DNA from: Candidatus Nanopelagicales bacterium
GTDB lineage: Bacteria > Actinomycetota > Actinomycetes > S36-B12
NCBI GenBank assembly: GCA_018401415.1
Contig: JAGYKV010000017.1
Location: 453,268-517,267 of the forward strand
Direction: 5' to 3'
Length of the DNA: 64,000 bases
Shown here: positions 38,046 through 46,168 of the stretch, piece by piece
Numbering within the stretch: position 1 is the stretch's first letter
Layout: every line of letters begins with the position of its first letter
The notes under the pieces: model-generated
What the model was told of the DNA's origin: nothing
The model's input: only the letters and a program-made list of their open reading frames with translations
Databases searched by the model: none
Position numbers and translations under genes: made by a program

Positions 38046-38927
38046 ATGTCAGGAAAACCTCACAAGATTCTCCTGTTTTACACTTTTCGCCCACTCGCTG
38101 ATCCCACCGCACTAGCCATGTGGCAACAGCAGCTGTGCGAACGCTTGGGGTTGCGGGGTCGGATCCTGGTGTCGCCACATGGCCTCAACGGCACAGTTGG
38201 TGGAGAGATTGATTCCTTACTCGAATACATCAAGAACACCAGGTCATATCCAAATTTTAGGGATATCGATTTCAAGTGGTCTGCGGGCCACGCACATGAT
38301 TTCCCACGGTTGAAGGTGAAAGTCCGCGATGAGGTTGTGGCATTTGGAATACCAGACGAAATTAAAGTCACCACGGAAGGGATTGTGGGTGGTGGCCAGC
38401 ACCTCGCTCCTGACGAACTCCATGACCTTATCGAAACTCGGGGTCAGGAAGTCGTCTTTTTTGATGGCCGAAACGCCTTCGAGTCCAGAATCGGACGCTT
38501 CAAAGGTGCAATAGTTCCCAATACTCGCACCACCCATGATCTTATTCGTGAGATCGACAGTGGTACCTACGACCATTTAAAGAACAATCCAATTGTCACC
38601 TACTGCACCGGTGGCATCAGATGCGAAATTCTCTCAATGGCCATGAAGAATCGGGGCTTCTCCGAGGTTTATCAGTTAACCGGTGGCATTGCACGTTACG
38701 GCGAAACCTACGGAATTGACGGCTTTTGGGAGGGTAGCCTTTATGTTTTCGATCGGCGAATGACAATCGACTTTGATCCCGACACCATTCCCATTGGAGA
38801 GTGCGAATACTGCTCTGCTCCAACGAAGAATTTCTATAACTGCTCTGACCTTGTCTGTCGCACATTGACCCTCATGTGTGGCCCATGCCACGAATCACTG
38901 CAGTCAGAGTCTTGTATCCACCGCTAA
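38046..38927 (+). CDS. trhO: tRNA uridine hydroxylase TrhO (rhodanese-like, UPF0176)
   Basis: 293 residues from ATG 38046. The N-terminal domain (KILLFYTFRPLADP, GRILVSPHGLNGTVGG) and the rhodanese domain with the active Cys in NPIVTYCTGGIRCE identify the UPF0176/YceA family. TrhO performs oxygen-dependent hydroxylation of U34 in tRNAs to 5-hydroxyuridine. The C-terminus has a cysteine-rich motif (CEYCSAP, then C-x4-C and C-x2-C spacing). A longer frame from 37950 lacks family resemblance before residue 33 and is not favoured. Confidence 0.92.
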   Translation: MSGKPHKILLFYTFRPLADPTALAMWQQQLCERLGLRGRILVSPHGLNGTVGGEIDSLLEYIKNTRSYPNFRDIDFKWSAGHAHDFPRLKVKVRDEVVAFGIPDEIKVTTEGIVGGGQHLAPDELHDLIETRGQEVVFFDGRNAFESRIGRFKGAIVPNTRTTHDLIREIDSGTYDHLKNNPIVTYCTGGIRCEILSMAMKNRGFSEVYQLTGGIARYGETYGIDGFWEGSLYVFDRRMTIDFDPDTIPIGECEYCSAPTKNFYNCSDLVCRTLTLMCGPCHESLQSESCIHR

Positions 38928-38949
38928 AGACGAATTGGCACAGCGGGAA

Positions 38950-41815
38950 CTACACGAATGCAAGTTCTTCGGGGCGCGGACAACTACACACCAGGTTTCT
39001 GTCTCCATAGGCACTGTCAATACGGCGGACCGGTGACCAATATTTATTCGAGCGCAGACTATCAACCGGATAAGCGGCAAGAGATGCTGAGTACGGCAAG
39101 CCGGCACCTTCAAGAAGCATGCTTGCAGTGTGCGGTGCGTTGGTGAGCGGATTATTACCTGCGGGCCACTCCCCTGCGCTCACCTGATCTATTTCACCCT
39201 TAATGGAGATCATCGCTTCACAGAAACGGTCAAGTTCATAAAGATTTTCACTCTCCGTGGGTTCGATCATGAGTGTTCCTGCAACCGGGAAACTCATGGT
39301 CGGTGCATGGAATCCGTAGTCAATCAATCGCTTGGCAATGTCATCTACCGTAATCCCACTCTCAGCAGTTATTGGCCGAATGTCAATGATGCACTCGTGG
39401 GCCACCAGCCCCTGCACTCCTGAATAAAGTACCGGGAAATATCCCGTTAATCGACTCGCAATGTAATTTGCCGAGAGGATCGCGATCTTGGTCGCATGGA
39501 GAAGACCCTCCGCACCCATCATCCGGATGTAACTCCACGGAATAGGCAAAATTCCGGCACTTCCCCAAGGCGCGCCACTCACAGGACCGATACCTCCGTC
39601 AGCGAATCCCAAACCGACTGGTCCACATTCCGGACGCAACGGGTGCGAGGGAAGAAACGGAGCAAGGTGGGATCTCACACCGACCGGGCCAACACCGGGC
39701 CCTCCCCCACCGTGCGGTATGCAAAAAGTCTTGTGCAGATTGAGATGGGAAACGTCCGCACCAAACTTGCCCGGCTGAGCTAACCCCACGAGGGCGTTGA
39801 GATTTGCTCCATCTAGGTATACCTGACCACCTGCATCGTGCACGAGACCGCATATTTCAGTAACCGCTGTTTCGAAAACCCCATGGGTTGAGGGGTAGGT
39901 GATCATTAAGGCTGCCAAGCTGTCACCATGCGTTTTGATCTTTTCGCGAAGATCAACAAGGTCAACATTTCCCTCAACGTCACACGAAACGACTACCACG
40001 CGCATACCGGCCATAACGGCACTCGCCGCATTAGTCCCGTGAGCACTGCTTGGTATGAGGCAAATGTCTCGTTGGCCTTCACCACGCGAATCGTGATAGG
40101 CCTTGATCGCAAGAAGTCCGGCAAACTCACCCTGCGATCCAGCATTGGGTTGCAACGAGATGGCATCGTAGCCAGTAATAGCAACTAGATCAGCCTCTAA
40201 TTCACGGATCATTTCAAGGTATCCGGCAGCCTGATCAATGGGTGCAAATGGGTGAATATTGGCAAATTCATTCCACGTGATCGGCTCCATTTCTGTTGTT
40301 GCATTCAATTTCATGGTGCAACTTCCGAGTGGAATCATGGATCGATCAAGGGCAATGTCTTTGTCGGCCAAACCACGCATGTATCTCAGAAGTGAAGTTT
40401 CACTGTGGTATCTATTGAAAACGGGATGTGTGAGGAATGTGCTCGTGCGAGCAAGATCATGGGAAAAGGCGAATCCCTGCCTCGCGGAAAATTCCAGTGG
40501 AGATTCGATTCCCCATGCTCGAAGGAGTATTCCAATGTCTTCGAAGGTCGTGGTTTCATCTACAGAAATTGACACTGAGCGTGGGTTATCAGCACGCACG
40601 TTAATTCCCACTGCGAGGGCGCGGTCAGCCAAATCGCGTGAATTTACATTGACAACTGTCACGGTGTCGAAAAACGACTCTGAAAGCAGGGAGAATCCAT
40701 GAGCTGTCAAACTGTCCGCGACAAATCGTGCCTTCTCATGTACCGCCAGGGCAATATTTCTCAGACCCTCCGGGCCATGGTAGGCCGCATACATGCCAGA
40801 GATCACCGCCAATAAGACCTGAGCCGTGCAAATATTGCTGGTCGCCTTCTCACGACGAATGTGCTGCTCTCGGGTCTGTAAAGCCAATCGGTAGGCGGGA
40901 CGTCCGTCCGCGTCAAGACTTACCCCAACAAGCCGACCAGGCAAACTTCGCTCCAATCCCGCCCGGACCGACATGAATCCCGCATGCGGACCCCCGAACC
41001 CGAATGGCACACCGAATCTCTGGGCGGATCCGACCACACAATCAGCACCCATCTCCCCCGGGGGCTGAAGAATGGTGAGTGCGAGAAGATCGGTCGTGAC
41101 AATTGCCAGCGCGCCTCTGTCCTTCGCTTGAGCTATGTCTTGTCGAATATCGCGAACCACACCGGTCGAACCCGGATAGGCGAAAATGACACCGGAAATA
41201 TCACCGTGCGGCAGAGGCGTTCCATCCTTCCACACCGTAACGGCAACGCCGAGCGGCCTCGCGCGAGTCTCCAAAACCGCCAACACCTGTGGGTGCACAT
41301 CTGCATCGATGACAATATGCGAAGCATTCTTATTGCCGTGACGAAGTGCCAGCATCATGGCTTCTGCGACAGCGGTTGGTTCATCGAGGAGAGAAGCTCC
41401 CGCGACCGGTAATGCCGTGAGATCCTCGATCATTGTTTGGAAATTCAAGAGAGCTTCCAAACGACCCTGTGATATTTCAGGCTGATAGGGCGTATACGCC
41501 GTGTACCACGCTGGATTTTCCAAAATATTGCGCTTAATGACCGCAGGAGTAAGCGTGTTGTAGTAGCCCAGCCCGATCATAGATGTAACAACCGTGTTGT
41601 TATTTGCCAACGCTCGTGCGCGCGAGCTTCACTTGAGCCTCCGTGAGCGGTTCAGGGAGCTGGAGCCTTTGTTCCATGCGAATTACCTCGGGAACAACTC
41701 GGTCAATAAAAGCATCGAGTGAGGAGTAGCCCAACTGCTGGAGCATTACTTCTACTTCACCAGGATTGGGACCAATATGGCGCCGATCGAAACGGTCAAA
41801 TTCAGAAATCTGCAC
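38950..41815 (-). CDS. gcvP: glycine dehydrogenase (decarboxylating), P protein GcvP (frameshifted as sequenced)
   Basis: The PLP-dependent P protein of the glycine cleavage system, about 950 residues; it decarboxylates glycine and passes the aminomethyl group to lipoyl-GcvH. From GTG 41815 (GGAGGG seven bases before) the frame reads [17 protein letters not shown] to a TAA at 41600-41602. The homologous [21 protein letters not shown] continues in the +1 frame from about 41615 to the stop at 38950. One extra base, or two missing, at 41603-41616 accounts for this. The PLP lysine is in [19 protein letters not shown]. The second half is complete to the C-terminus. The tandem glycine riboswitch lies upstream, so glycine should control it. 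gcvT is not in the window. Confidence 0.92.
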
Positions 41816-41854
41816 GGGCTTTCCCTCCGGTAGACAGTGTGCGTTCAGCACCCC

Positions 41855-42028
41855 ATCTGTTAACCGGGTATACCCGACCTGAGAGTTTCACCGCTCTGCG
41901 GCTTTCACCTTCGGTGCAATCCGAGGACTGCTTTTCAGATTCGCCTTTTCAATACGGTTCAGGTGCCTGAGAGTTTGGTGGGGCCTTGCTCCTTCGGCGG
42001 CAAAAGTTTTGCTCTCTCCCGCATTGAA
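41855..42028 (-). ncRNA. tandem glycine riboswitch upstream of gcvP
   Basis: Minus strand. Aptamer 1 (42028-41948): P1 TTCAAT/ATTGAA encloses GCGGGAGAG, GCCGCCGAAGGAGCAA and AAACTCTCAGGCA, the canonical conserved elements. Aptamer 2 (about 41942-41855): P1 AATCTG/CAGAT encloses CACCGAAGGTGAAA and GGTGAAACTCTCAGGT. The two are joined by a linker of about five bases, as in cooperative tandem glycine riboswitches. The gcvP ribosome binding site (GGAGGG, 41828-41823) is 27 bases downstream. Glycine binding should switch gcvP expression on, as is known for this class. Confidence 0.93.
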
Positions 42029-42070
42029 TCTATCAGCGAAATTAGCCTAGCAAACTATTTCTCAATTGGT

Positions 42071-42646
42071 TTAGACAGCTGCCCGAGCGGCGCGCCGTTC
42101 GGCCAATTCATCGTTGGATGGCATGAAAACGGTCCCGTCTTCTGGCTGCTCACCCGGTAGATTTGCAAGGTTACCCTCAACCTCTTTCCACACGCTGCCG
42201 ATCGCAATCCCGAAAACACCTTGACCCCCCCGAACGAGATCAATGACTTCGTCCTCGCTGGTGCATTCATAGATACTGGCACCGTCGCTCATGATGGTTA
42301 AGGCGGACAGGAACTGCGCCTCGCGGGTGCTGAGGTGCTCCACCGCAATTCGGATATTGGGCAGACTCACCCCGGTGTCGATCAAACGCTTGACAATCCT
42401 CAAAATCAAAATATCGCGGAATCCATAAAGCCGATGCGATCCGGATCCATGTGCGCTCTGAATAGTCGGCACGACAAGTCCGGTTCTTGCCCAATAATCC
42501 AGTTGCCGGTAAGTGATACCGGCGGCTGCGCAGGCTGTTGGACCGCGATACCCAAGAGCTGAAGGGACGACAGGCAATTCGAGATCGTTAAATAAGGACG
42601 TCTGCCCTGCTGCCACGTAACGATCGGTGGCCTGATCATCCAGCAC
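42071..42646 (-). CDS. MerR family regulator (Rv1830-like)
   Basis: 191 residues from GTG 42646 with AAGGAGG in front. The MerR helix-turn-helix is at ITYRQLDYWARTGLVVPTIQ and YGFRDILILRIVKRLIDTGVSL, followed by a dimerisation helix and a C-terminal part (VFGIAIGSVWKEVEGNLANLP). It has no metal-binding cysteine pair. It occupies the position of Rv1830 in the cluster garA-Rv1828-Rv1829-Rv1830-gcvB of M. tuberculosis, with gcvP next after the riboswitch. The 105 bases upstream hold an inverted repeat that may be its operator. Confidence 0.9.
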   Translation of the reverse strand: MLDDQATDRYVAAGQTSLFNDLELPVVPSALGYRGPTACAAAGITYRQLDYWARTGLVVPTIQSAHGSGSHRLYGFRDILILRIVKRLIDTGVSLPNIRIAVEHLSTREAQFLSALTIMSDGASIYECTSEDEVIDLVRGGQGVFGIAIGSVWKEVEGNLANLPGEQPEDGTVFMPSNDELAERRAARAAV

Positions 42647-42666
42647 TTAAGCCTCCTTGAGGATAG

Positions 42667-42746
42667 ACCCTGAACCTATGAAAAAGGCCTGCCCAATGCT
42701 ATTCGACACGCCAGCAACGTGGGCACCTAAGTCTAAACCTCAGGGT
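42667..42746 (-). promoter_or_regulatory. possible operator region of merR gene
   Basis: In the 105-base gap before the merR start, ACCCTGA (42667-42673) and its inverse TCAGGGT (42740-42746) flank a 66-base interval, and ACCTAAGTCTAAACCT (42725-42740) contains a CTAA direct repeat. No clear promoter hexamers are seen. The assignment as regulatory sites is weak and based only on these repeats and position. Confidence 0.25.
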
Positions 42747-42751
42747 GATGC

Positions 42752-43294
42752 TCAACCTTGTTCCTCAAAGTCCTCCGGCGAAATCCCATCTAAGAATTCC
42801 CGAAACTTCTCAACTTGATCCTCAGATTCCCCGACAGGCACTCCATCAGCATCCGAAGGAATATTCACGCCGGCCTCCGCGAGCACTGATTCATCTGCTG
42901 AAATGGGCGCATTCGCTCTCAAGGCGAGGGCAATTGCATCTGAGGGTCGAGCTGGCACCGCGTGGGAGCGGCCATCTGAACCTTGTAGATCGATCTCAGC
43001 GAAAAACACACCATCGGTGAGTTCGGTGATTCGTACGCCGGTCACGAGCGCGCCGAGTGCGGTAAGAGTCTCGAGCATCAAGTCATGGGTCAAGGGACGA
43101 GGAGGGACCACTCCCTGTTGGGCGTAAGCGATTGCGGTGGCCTCGACAGCTCCAACCCAAATTGGAATGTATCGATCGCCAGATTCCTCTTGGAGGAGGA
43201 CGATCGGAGAGTTAGATGGCATTTCCATGCGAACACCGGCAACGGTTACGAGAATCACTTTATAAGGGTAGCCCTCAAAGTGATTTTCAGCCAC
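42752..43294 (-). CDS. bifunctional nuclease family protein (DUF151)
   Basis: 180 residues from GTG 43294. VAGVRMEMPSNSPIVLLQEESGDRYIPIWVGAVEATAIA and VPARPSDAIALALRANAPI are the DUF151/BFN signatures. Homologues in plants have RNase and DNase activity; in actinobacteria the role is unsettled. It lies in the Rv1829 position between two MerR genes and overlaps the upstream ftsR-like gene by eight bases. The acidic C-terminal tail (GISPEDFEEQG) is typical. Confidence 0.92.
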   Translation of the reverse strand: MAENHFEGYPYKVILVTVAGVRMEMPSNSPIVLLQEESGDRYIPIWVGAVEATAIAYAQQGVVPPRPLTHDLMLETLTALGALVTGVRITELTDGVFFAEIDLQGSDGRSHAVPARPSDAIALALRANAPISADESVLAEAGVNIPSDADGVPVGESEDQVEKFREFLDGISPEDFEEQG

Positions 43295-43985
43295 TCCCGG
43301 AGCGAATTAATTCCGCTCTCAAAAGCGCAGCATGCAGTTGGACAAACAATGAAGCCAACTCCCTCACAGTTTGCTGTGCCCTGGCCTTGGAATCTCGATC
43401 TCGTGGGTGTGAAAAGGGTGTCGCGATCTGCTCTACCAGTCCTGACTCTCGATTGGCAACCACTCTGAAGGAGCGGAGGTGACGCGGCTCCACACCAAAG
43501 TCAGCCAACTTAGCCGCGATCATACAAATTTGAACCGCATCTTCATCGAAATGACCAGCAGGATTTGCCCACACTAATCCATCTTTTTCAAGGGCCGTGA
43601 TCACACTTTCTTCCAGGTGCGTTTCCTGCGCCAGTTCGCTGCGCGTTAAACGAATCCGACCCGAACCAGGTCGAAAATCATCGGGTCGCACTCCTCCACC
43701 CGAGACAACAGGTGGAGCAAGTCCCGCGTTAGCAGCGTCTGCCGTAAGTTGATCCTTGATCACTTTTAAGGGTAGGTAGTGGTCACGCTGCATGGTCAAA
43801 ACAGCCCGAAGTCTGGCAACATCGTGGGTATCAAATCTACGGTAACCAGACGCGGATCTGGCTGGGGTTATCAATCCTTCTGTTTCAAGAAAGCGAATCT
43901 TACTGATGGAAACATCGGGAAACTCTTTCTTCAGGAGACTGAGAACTTCGCCAATGCTCAAGGTGTTTTCTGCAGCGGATCCCAT
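43287..43985 (-). CDS. MerR family regulator FtsR-like (Rv1828)
   Basis: 232 residues. The MerR helix-turn-helix LSIGEVLSLLKKEFPDVSISKIRFLETEGLITPARSASGYRRF is near-canonical. A glycine-rich linker and a C-terminal domain beginning LTRSELAQETHLEESVITALEKDGLV follow. Orthologues at this locus (Rv1828, FtsR of Corynebacterium) regulate cell division genes including ftsZ. The ATG overlaps the garA-like stop by one base (TGATG). FtsR identity is inferred from position and domain layout. Confidence 0.88.
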   Translation of the reverse strand: MGSAAENTLSIGEVLSLLKKEFPDVSISKIRFLETEGLITPARSASGYRRFDTHDVARLRAVLTMQRDHYLPLKVIKDQLTADAANAGLAPPVVSGGGVRPDDFRPGSGRIRLTRSELAQETHLEESVITALEKDGLVWANPAGHFDEDAVQICMIAAKLADFGVEPRHLRSFRVVANRESGLVEQIATPFSHPRDRDSKARAQQTVRELASLFVQLHAALLRAELIRSGSG

Positions 43986-44479
43986 CAGCTTTCGACGCCC
44001 ACAAGAAATATGAAGCGAAACTTGCCAATCTGAACTTCGTCGCCGCCGCGCAGTTGCTGGTCATCTACGCGGACCCGATTAACGTACGTGCCGTTAAGGC
44101 TACCGACGTCACGCACACTCCAGCCAGATGCACCGTGACGGAATTCGGCGTGGTGGCGACTAACCGTGACATCGTCAAGAAAGACTTCAGCCTCCGGGGA
44201 TCTACCAACTTCAACGACATCGGCACGTGGTGAAAGTGAATATTCAGTCCCCTCTCCTGGGCCGCGGTGGACGACCAGCATTGCTGCACCATTGGGAAGA
44301 TCCCGATAAATACCGCTGCTCATATTCACGGGACTGGTTCCAGAATTAGTGATGATTGACGTTATGGCACCTGTGTGCTCTAAGCGTGACTCTCCCGATT
44401 CCACGGGTGCTCCGCATGCCGAACAGAAACGATCACCGAGGGTTACATCGTTTCCGCAGACATCACATTTCACGGCCAA
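43985..44479 (-). CDS. FHA-domain protein with N-terminal zinc ribbon (GarA/OdhI position)
   Basis: 164 residues. The N-terminus is a zinc ribbon (CDVCGND, then CSACGAP). The FHA domain (about 85-160) is very close to GarA/OdhI: VEVGRSPEAEVFLDDVTVSRHHAEFRH and VRDVGSLNGTYVNRVRV with the phosphothreonine-binding Arg, Ser and Asn. GarA normally has an ETTS-type motif phosphorylated by PknB/PknG that controls 2-oxoglutarate metabolism. I do not see that motif; the linker has only scattered Thr/Ser (HTGAITSIITNSGTS). Function as metabolic switch is therefore uncertain. Encoded between gcvH and the ftsR-like gene. Confidence 0.88.
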   Translation of the reverse strand: MAVKCDVCGNDVTLGDRFCSACGAPVESGESRLEHTGAITSIITNSGTSPVNMSSGIYRDLPNGAAMLVVHRGPGEGTEYSLSPRADVVEVGRSPEAEVFLDDVTVSRHHAEFRHGASGWSVRDVGSLNGTYVNRVRVDDQQLRGGDEVQIGKFRFIFLVGVES

Positions 44480-44483
44480 CTCC

Positions 44484-44867
44484 CTAGGTCTCCTTGGTCA
44501 GCGCAAGATATTCAGCTGCATTCAGTAAATGGTCAATTTGTGAAGGAACAGATAATTCTACTTCCACCATCCAGCCTTCGTTATACGGATCCGAGTTCAC
44601 AATCTCAGGGTTGGAATCCAGATTTACATTAATAGCAACTACTTCGCCGTCTAGGGGTGCGTATAAATCACTGACGCTCTTGGTCGATTCGACTTCACCA
44701 CATGTCGAACCTGCTGAAATACTCTCCCCGATGGCCGGCAAGGATATATACACAATTTCGCCAAGTGACTCTTGAGCAAAGTGGGTTATGCCAAATCGAA
44801 CATTCCCCGACTCTGTCATGCGCACCCACTCATGCTCCGCCGTGTAGGACAATTCATCTGGTGTCAT
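44484..44867 (-). CDS. gcvH: glycine cleavage system H protein
   Basis: 127 residues. YTAEHEWVRMTESGNVRFGIT is the family start, and the lipoyl-accepting Lys lies in GEVESTKSVSDLYAPLDGEV. GcvH carries the aminomethyl intermediate between GcvP and GcvT. It belongs to the same minus-strand string as gcvP but is separated by garA-like, two merR genes and DUF151. No riboswitch is seen before it. It lies nine bases after the pgsA-like gene. Confidence 0.96.
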   Translation of the reverse strand: MTPDELSYTAEHEWVRMTESGNVRFGITHFAQESLGEIVYISLPAIGESISAGSTCGEVESTKSVSDLYAPLDGEVVAINVNLDSNPEIVNSDPYNEGWMVEVELSVPSQIDHLLNAAEYLALTKET

Positions 44868-44876
44868 GACACCAGC

Positions 44877-45461
44877 CTACCTAGTCGGATGAGCATTATT
44901 CAGCAGCGTTCGGGCAATATGGAAATATCGCAATCCTGCCCACCAATACATGTACGTTCCCCATAAGGCAAAAGCCCAAGCGGCCGCTCCCAATATCGGC
45001 CCCGCGGAATCAGGAAGCCCACTCAGCAGGAAGAGCGGGAATCCCCAGAACAACGCAAAGGTGGCGCTTTTACCGACGTAGGTAACTGGGAGTGCCGCCC
45101 GATGTAGCCGGCGAAGCATGGGAACTGTGAAAAGTAGAAGTACATCCCGGGCTGCGATCAGGACGACCAGCCACCACGGGATAAAGTCTCGAACTGCCAG
45201 CCCGATCAACGTTGCCGCGATGTACAGCCGATCCGCAAGCGGATCAAGCAACTCTCCGAGCCTGCTGCGTTGATTGAGTGCTCGCGCCGCGTAGCCATCT
45301 AACCAATCAGTCACCCCCGCGACGACTAGCACAACAAACGCGGCTACGTCTGCCTCCTGAACAAGAACCAGCCACAGAAAAAGAGGTATGCCAAGAAGTC
45401 GAAGGAAACTGATAGCATTTGGAACGGTCCAAGGCCGCATTGGTGTCTTCTCAGGTTCCAT
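44877..45461 (-). CDS. CDP-alcohol phosphatidyltransferase (PgsA-like)
   Basis: 194 residues, four to six membrane segments. The CDP-alcohol phosphotransferase motif D-G-x2-A-R-x8-G-x3-D-x3-D is clear in DWLDGYAARALNQRSRLGELLDPLADR. It makes phosphatidylglycerol phosphate or a related lipid from CDP-diacylglycerol; position corresponds to pgsA2/Rv1822. The precise alcohol acceptor cannot be read. The start overlaps the end of the upstream unknown membrane gene by 11 bases. Confidence 0.9.
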   Translation of the reverse strand: MEPEKTPMRPWTVPNAISFLRLLGIPLFLWLVLVQEADVAAFVVLVVAGVTDWLDGYAARALNQRSRLGELLDPLADRLYIAATLIGLAVRDFIPWWLVVLIAARDVLLLFTVPMLRRLHRAALPVTYVGKSATFALFWGFPLFLLSGLPDSAGPILGAAAWAFALWGTYMYWWAGLRYFHIARTLLNNAHPTR

Positions 45462-46134
45462 ATTCGGGAGACGCCCCTTCTACTCCGTCAATCCTTATTC
45501 TCTTTTTCCGAGTCAGAATCATAAGAACCAAGGCGGTCGACAGAAAGACAACAGCCGCGGTAATAGTCGTCCAAAGAATCGCTGTTGACTGTGGATATTT
45601 GACCAGTCCACTTACGGTGACGTCAGATTCATTCGCCGGACTTGGATCAAAGCTGGTGAAGATGCTGCTTCCGGCCAAATCACTAAGGGGAAACAAGATC
45701 CGCTCCCCCACTACAAACTCTGCAGACGGGAAGTCCGTCACAGACAACACTGTATCCCCAGAACTAATAATGTCCACGGCAGAGCTGTCAGTGATAGAAA
45801 TCACGCAGGCAGTTCGACCGAGCAGTACGTCATTGAGTGCCGTCGTTTCCACTTTCACTGCCTGCAGTGTGGATTCGGGTGAAGTTGCAATTTCCAAATA
45901 AGTTTCACGATCCCCCAAAAGAAAATCGCCGCTGGCAGGTTCAAGGTCAATTGATTGAACATCAAGCACGAAACTTGGGCACCCAGCGAATTCTTCCGCG
46001 CTGATGGTAAATCCCTGTGCGGGAATTTCATTTTCAGTGCCAACCATCAAATAGACGAATGTAGCCAGGCCTCCGCAAGCGAGACCACATAGAAGCAGGA
46101 GAGCAGCCAATCCGCGCAGAACAATGCGCCCCAT
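45451..46134 (-). CDS. hypothetical membrane-anchored protein
   Basis: 227 residues from ATG 46134. One N-terminal membrane helix (GLAALLLLCGLACGGLATFVYLMV), an extracellular-type middle region of about 150 residues, a C-terminal helix (ILWTTITAAVVFLSTALVLMILT) and a basic RKKRIRID tail. The middle region is acidic, Ser/Thr-rich and has two Cys (EEFAGCPSF, GRTACVIS) that could form a disulfide. No family recognised. It overlaps pgsA-like by 11 bases and is the first gene of that minus-strand string, divergent from serB. Confidence 0.75.
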   Translation of the reverse strand: MGRIVLRGLAALLLLCGLACGGLATFVYLMVGTENEIPAQGFTISAEEFAGCPSFVLDVQSIDLEPASGDFLLGDRETYLEIATSPESTLQAVKVETTALNDVLLGRTACVISITDSSAVDIISSGDTVLSVTDFPSAEFVVGERILFPLSDLAGSSIFTSFDPSPANESDVTVSGLVKYPQSTAILWTTITAAVVFLSTALVLMILTRKKRIRIDGVEGASPEYGT

Positions 46135-46168
46135 TAACGTTCACCCCTCTCCTGCGTAGGCTAGGCGC

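Noticed and set aside
19018..41616. UGA/UAA readthrough or an altered code as the cause of the broken genes
   Set aside because: After each stop the homologous protein continues in a different frame, not in the same one, so reassigning a stop codon would not restore the proteins. All other genes end normally at TGA, TAA and TAG.
41816..41851. Upstream start of gcvP at 41851
   Set aside because: It falls at the edge of the riboswitch and before the GGAGGG ribosome binding site; GTG 41815 is correctly spaced from that site.
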